Shown: one piece after another, positions 61,169-64,000 of the stretch
Position numbering within the stretch: the first letter of the stretch is position 1
Layout: every line of letters begins with the position of its first letter
From: an uncultured Enterobacteriaceae bacterium
GTDB lineage: Bacteria > Pseudomonadota > Gammaproteobacteria > Enterobacterales > Enterobacteriaceae
Assembly: GCA_936920625.1 (NCBI GenBank)
Contig: CAKZHC010000015.1
Coordinates: 111,182-175,181 of the forward strand
Direction of reading: 5' to 3'
Length of the DNA: 64,000 nt
Position numbers and translations under genes: made by a program
The notes under the pieces: generated by a model
What the model saw: the letters and a program-made list of their open reading frames with translations, nothing else
Databases searched by the model: none
What the model was told of the DNA's origin: nothing

Positions 61169-62078
61169 TTATGCTTTTCTCTATCTGGTCATATAAAAAC
61201 TGGTTTAATCTTGAGCTACTGCTTTGCCAGTTTGAAATATTAATGACAAGGTCATTTGTAACGCATGGACTTTTTAATTTAACATTAAGAATGATATTTC
61301 TATTTTCTGCAAAGTAATAGATCTTTATTTTAACAGAATGTGCTACTGCTTGTTTATTAAGCCGGAGCAGTGCGGGTTCAATAAGATCACTCAAATCTCG
61401 TGGCGGGTCGAACGCACCTGTCAGATGATGCTGAAGTTTAAACAACTGGATGTGGCTCCATTTGTTTTTATATTGTTCAACATATCTGGGTTGATCATTA
61501 TCGATGGTGGGCAATAGTAATGCTATGAGTAAGGTTACAATCAATAATTGTAAAAAGAAAAGATAACGCCAGACGGAATTTTTTACCTGAAAAGATTTAA
61601 AACTGCTGAGCATTTCATGAGCTTGTGAGGCCAAAGAAGGGCTATTAGAAAGAGGGGCTAGGTTATTTATAACTGGCGACTCAATAGTGGAGAGTCCCCC
61701 TGCTACAGAATTATCCGTCAGTACCTCGGTTTGTGGCCGGATGAGCCTCTGGATGAGCCTCTGACAGTAGCGTTCGTCGAGAATATAGCCTTTGCGGGGA
61801 ATAGTACGAATTACCATCTGCTGTTTGCCATTATCGTCGAGTGCGGCACGCAGAGCATGGATTGCGTTAGGCAGACTATTATTGCCAATTACCCGCCGTT
61901 CCCAGACCAGCGTGTTCAGTGCGTCGCGTGAGAGAATTTTGCCGGAATTTTCGGCAAGTACTTTCAGCAGCCGTAGTTGGTACTCACCCAGTCGACGCTG
62001 TTCACCACTTTTTAGATGGATAAGTGATGAACTATTATCATCCAGTAACCAATTGTTGATGGCGTATTTGAAATTCAT
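61143..62078 (-). CDS. lafZ: Membrane-bound CadC/ToxR-like regulator LafZ
   Basis: Transcription factor of Flag-2 loci. It has an N-terminal OmpR-type winged helix (residues ~5-103: YQLRLLKVLAENSGKILSRDALNTLVW, NAIHALRAALDD, IRTIPRKGYIL), a linker, one membrane helix (~169-191: VWRYLFFLQLLIVTLLIALLL) and a ~120-residue periplasmic domain. That domain has two cysteines (C272, C309) that could form a redox-sensitive disulfide. An exact 12-bp tandem duplication gives QRLIQRLI just after the DNA-binding domain. ATG 62078 (MNFKYAINNW) is taken as the start from the CadC-type pattern; GTG 62123 is in frame. It is 311 residues and divergent from lafA. Confidence 0.85.
   Translation of the reverse strand: MNFKYAINNWLLDDNSSSLIHLKSGEQRRLGEYQLRLLKVLAENSGKILSRDALNTLVWERRVIGNNSLPNAIHALRAALDDNGKQQMVIRTIPRKGYILDERYCQRLIQRLIRPQTEVLTDNSVAGGLSTIESPVINNLAPLSNSPSLASQAHEMLSSFKSFQVKNSVWRYLFFLQLLIVTLLIALLLPTIDNDQPRYVEQYKNKWSHIQLFKLQHHLTGAFDPPRDLSDLIEPALLRLNKQAVAHSVKIKIYYFAENRNIILNVKLKSPCVTNDLVINISNWQSSSSRLNQFLYDQIEKSINEMENCHT
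61739..61762. repeat. 12-bp tandem duplication in lafZ
   Basis: GGATGAGCCTCT occurs twice in direct succession (61739-61750, 61751-61762). It adds four residues in frame. Confidence 0.93.
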
Positions 62079-62364
62079 ATTCCAGGTATCCTGCCCGATT
62101 TGGTAACATGGCATGTTTTTCACAGGCCCGGCTCACCGGACTCACCGGAATTGTAAAATTTGCTTTTTTGCGAGCAGGCCTGTACCCGGCATTTACACAC
62201 CCCTGACACTACAGTTTCAATGCGCTCGCTTTTTTAAGACCGCATCAGCAGATTTTTTGTACAGCAGATGGCTGACAATGCATACCTAGAATTCTTCCCC
62301 TGGTGTCTTTATACGGATTCGCATTAACATTTCAAGCTTTAAGTTACTCATAGCTTACATAATT

Positions 62365-62383
62365 CTGGATCTTTTTGATCCAG
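62365..62383. promoter_or_regulatory. Perfect 7-5-7 inverted repeat upstream of lafA/lafZ
   Basis: CTGGATC-TTTTT-GATCCAG, 287 bases from lafZ and about 325 from lafA. It could be a dimer operator or a hairpin ending a long leader. Confidence 0.5.
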
Positions 62384-62530
62384 GCGATACTTATACAGCA
62401 GATTGTTAAAATATTCATCACTTAATGTTAATTTCTAGTTAATTCTGTATAACTGTTTAGACTATGGTTTGTTTTTTTATCATAAAATGTTATTTGATTT
62501 GATTTTTTTATTGAAAAATTTGTATCGGGT

Positions 62531-62560
62531 TTCAATTTAGTTCAATTTAGTTCAATTTAT
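62531..62560 (+). repeat. Three 10-bp direct repeats upstream of lafA
   Basis: TTCAATTTAG, TTCAATTTAG, TTCAATTTAT in direct succession. The 10-base phasing puts each copy on the same face of the helix. The last repeat ends 150 bases before the lafA start. Confidence 0.9.
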
Positions 62561-62709
62561 TAGGAAAATTGTAAGGTTATCGAAGCAAAACTAACTTAAA
62601 ACATAAACTCTTAAGAAGTAATACTCAGGGGTCGTTTCTTACCTGTGGTCAGAGACAGACAGTCTTAAAAAGAAGGTTAATTTAATATCCACCACAGGAG
62701 AGAATCACT

Positions 62710-63567
62710 ATGCTATCGATTTTTACAAATAAGTCTGCTATGGCTTCTATGAACGCGCTGAATCGTGCTAACAACTCTATGGGTGTTGCCATGGAGCGCC
62801 TGGGAACTGGTAAAAGGATTAACAGAGCGGCAGACGATGCGGCTGGCCTGCAGATTGCTACCCGTTTACAAGGGCAGTTTAACGGTATGGCTACAGCGAC
62901 TCAGAACATTGCACAGTCTAAAGGACTGCTGAGCACCGCCGAGGGCGCTTTCGAAGAAGTTAACAACATTCTGTTCCGTATGAAAGATCTGGCCACTCAG
63001 GCGGCGGATGACACAAACGGTCAGGAAGAGCGTAAATCAATGCAGAGTGAGTTCAGTGAGCTGAATAAAGAGCTCAACAACATCATGTCTAATACCTCTT
63101 ACGGTTCAGAAAAACTGCTGCGGTCAATTTCCGGCACTGCTGTTTCCGGTAAACTGTCGAAAGAACTACAGTTCCAGATTGGTGCCAGCAAGGAAGAAGT
63201 CCTGAAAGTTAATATGAGCACTCAACTAAATGATGTTGCTGATAAGCTAAATGCTTTAACTGCCGCAGGAATTTCAGGCAGTGCTCAGGCAGCTAATGGC
63301 ATGCTGGACAAAGTTAATGCTTCTCTGGATTCAGTGGGTACAATGCGTGCCGCTTTGGGTGCTACGGTTAACCGTCTTGACCACACCAACAACAACCTGG
63401 CCAACATGAAAGACAACACTGATGCTAATATCGGTACAATCCGTGATGCTGATGTTGCCGCCGAAAACCTGAAGATGATGCGTCAGTCGATGCTGTTCCA
63501 GGGTAGCCAGGCTATGTTGCTCCAGTCAAACCAGCAGGCCCAGGGACTGCTGCAGTTCATGAAGTGA
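62710..63567 (+). CDS. lafA: Lateral flagellin LafA
   Basis: Filament subunit. The N-terminal D0/D1 helices (NKSAMASMNALNRANNSMG, ERLGTGKRINRAADDAAGLQIATRLQ) and C-terminal D1/D0 helices (ATVNRLDHTNNNLANMKDN, IRDADVAAENLKMMRQSMLFQGSQAML) are intact. Only about 100 residues lie between, so no D2/D3 variable outer domains are expected. It is 285 residues, typical for lateral flagellins. A strong AGGAGAG site precedes ATG. Lysines in the middle part would be the likely targets if the FliB-like protein is active. Confidence 0.96.
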   Translation: MLSIFTNKSAMASMNALNRANNSMGVAMERLGTGKRINRAADDAAGLQIATRLQGQFNGMATATQNIAQSKGLLSTAEGAFEEVNNILFRMKDLATQAADDTNGQEERKSMQSEFSELNKELNNIMSNTSYGSEKLLRSISGTAVSGKLSKELQFQIGASKEEVLKVNMSTQLNDVADKLNALTAAGISGSAQAANGMLDKVNASLDSVGTMRAALGATVNRLDHTNNNLANMKDNTDANIGTIRDADVAAENLKMMRQSMLFQGSQAMLLQSNQQAQGLLQFMK

Positions 63568-63600
63568 TAACAAGCAGTAATCAGTTCAAATTGCAGTTTA

Positions 63601-63629
63601 AACACCGCTGTTACAGCGGTGTTTTTTTT
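63601..63629 (+). terminator. Rho-independent terminator of lafA
   Basis: Perfect 10-bp stem AACACCGCTG (63601-63610) / CAGCGGTGTT (63614-63623) with a TTA loop, running into eight T. It starts 34 bases after the lafA stop. Confidence 0.95.
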
Positions 63630-64000
63630 GGCTGTGTAGCACCAAACTCAGTCAGCTATTATTCAGGGGAGTATTTTTTCAGCTGAACGCACTTGGGTAA
63701 TTTCTGCATTAAATCACCAGCAAATGCGACAGATGACCATGCCTGTTATTTTCCAAAAAATTACAAAAATTTAAATGGAACTAACAATCTGTGATGATGT
63801 TTTTATTCTATCAAAGCATTCTCTTTGCAATTACTGCGGGGCATGTGAATGCTTTTAATAAGCTTTATCAGGCCTAAATTAATGAGAAAAATAGCTGATA
63901 TTTTTTAGGATAAAATTTAGATATATTAAGTAAATATTGATTATAAATTAGTGATTTTAATTATAACTTTTTATATATTTTTTTTATGAAATTTATTCTG
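63630..64000. other. AT-rich right edge without a gene
   Basis: No coding frame of note on either strand and no RNA gene recognised. AT content rises sharply in the last 150 bases. Related loci usually carry the cap gene (lafB, FliD family) soon after lafA; it is not present within this stretch. Confidence 0.6.

Larger units (their letters stand above)
62079..62709. promoter_or_regulatory. Divergent control region lafZ / lafA
   Basis: About 630 AT-rich bases. It contains a 9-bp tandem repeat CTCACCGGA (62132-62149), a perfect inverted repeat CTGGATC-TTTTT-GATCCAG (62365-62383), and three consecutive 10-bp direct repeats TTCAATTTAG (62531-62560, last base T). No sigma-28 element close to TAAA-N15-GCCGATAA was found upstream of lafA. 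No gene is supported. Confidence 0.55.

Noticed and set aside
62560..62709. Sigma-28 promoter of lafA
   Set aside because: TAAA-like tracts are present but no GCCGATAA-like -10 at correct spacing could be found.
1..64000. CRISPR arrays, IS elements, tRNA or rRNA genes, prophage
   Set aside because: No evenly spaced direct repeats, transposase motifs, cloverleaf-like stretches or phage structural proteins were seen in the sequence or frames.

Overview
The window is the chromosome of a gamma-proteobacterium of the order Enterobacterales. The first 25.8 kb is collinear with the parE-parC-exbBD neighbourhood known from Escherichia coli, with losses. A periplasmic cyclohexadienyl dehydratase gene (pheC) between mdaB and parC, and a second flagellar locus, make an Erwinia/Pantoea-type member of Erwiniaceae the best guess; this is inference from gene content. 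No tRNA, rRNA, insertion sequence, prophage or CRISPR array was recognised.

Region 1 (1-25.8 kb) is housekeeping: glnE, hldE, ubiK, an FMN riboswitch with ribB, ygiC/ygiB, tolC, the nudF-yqiB-cpdA-yqiA-parE run, mdaB-ygiN (mdaB interrupted by an amber codon), pheC, parC, plsC, ftsP (frameshifted), dkgA, yghB, metC and Fur-box-preceded exbBD.

Region 2 (25.8-33.3 kb) is accessory and decaying. It holds a citrate/tricarballylate-type MFS transporter broken by a perfect 10-bp tandem duplication. Next to it is an archaic (Csu-like) chaperone-usher pilus operon: two spore-coat-U-type subunits and the chaperone are intact, the usher carries three frameshifts (one at a run of nine G), and the two-domain tip adhesin is broken.

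Region 3 (33.3-64 kb) is most of a complete lateral-type (Flag-2) flagellar locus. The leftward operon lfiM-N-P-Q-R-lfhB-lfhA encodes the C-ring and export gate. Divergent lafK (a sigma-54 activator) heads lfiE-F-G-H-I-J (MS-ring, C-ring and export ATPase). A cargo module follows, with a two-domain glycosyltransferase and a short FliB-like protein that lacks the usual N-terminal cysteine region. Then come lfgN/lfgM and lfgA (leftward), and lfgB-C-D-E-F-G-H-I-J-K-L-lafW (rightward) behind a convincing sigma-54 promoter. A membrane-bound CadC/ToxR-like regulator (lafZ) overlaps a 61-residue membrane protein, and a 285-residue flagellin (lafA) ends in a strong terminator. Cap, chaperone, sigma-28 and motor genes are not in the window and would be expected to the right.

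The structural flagellar genes all look intact, in contrast to at least five broken genes in the first half. Several exact short tandem duplications (9-21 bp) are scattered through the window, in both intact and broken genes. This looks like a genome in early functional erosion that is keeping its second flagellum, although assembly error cannot be excluded for individual frameshifts.
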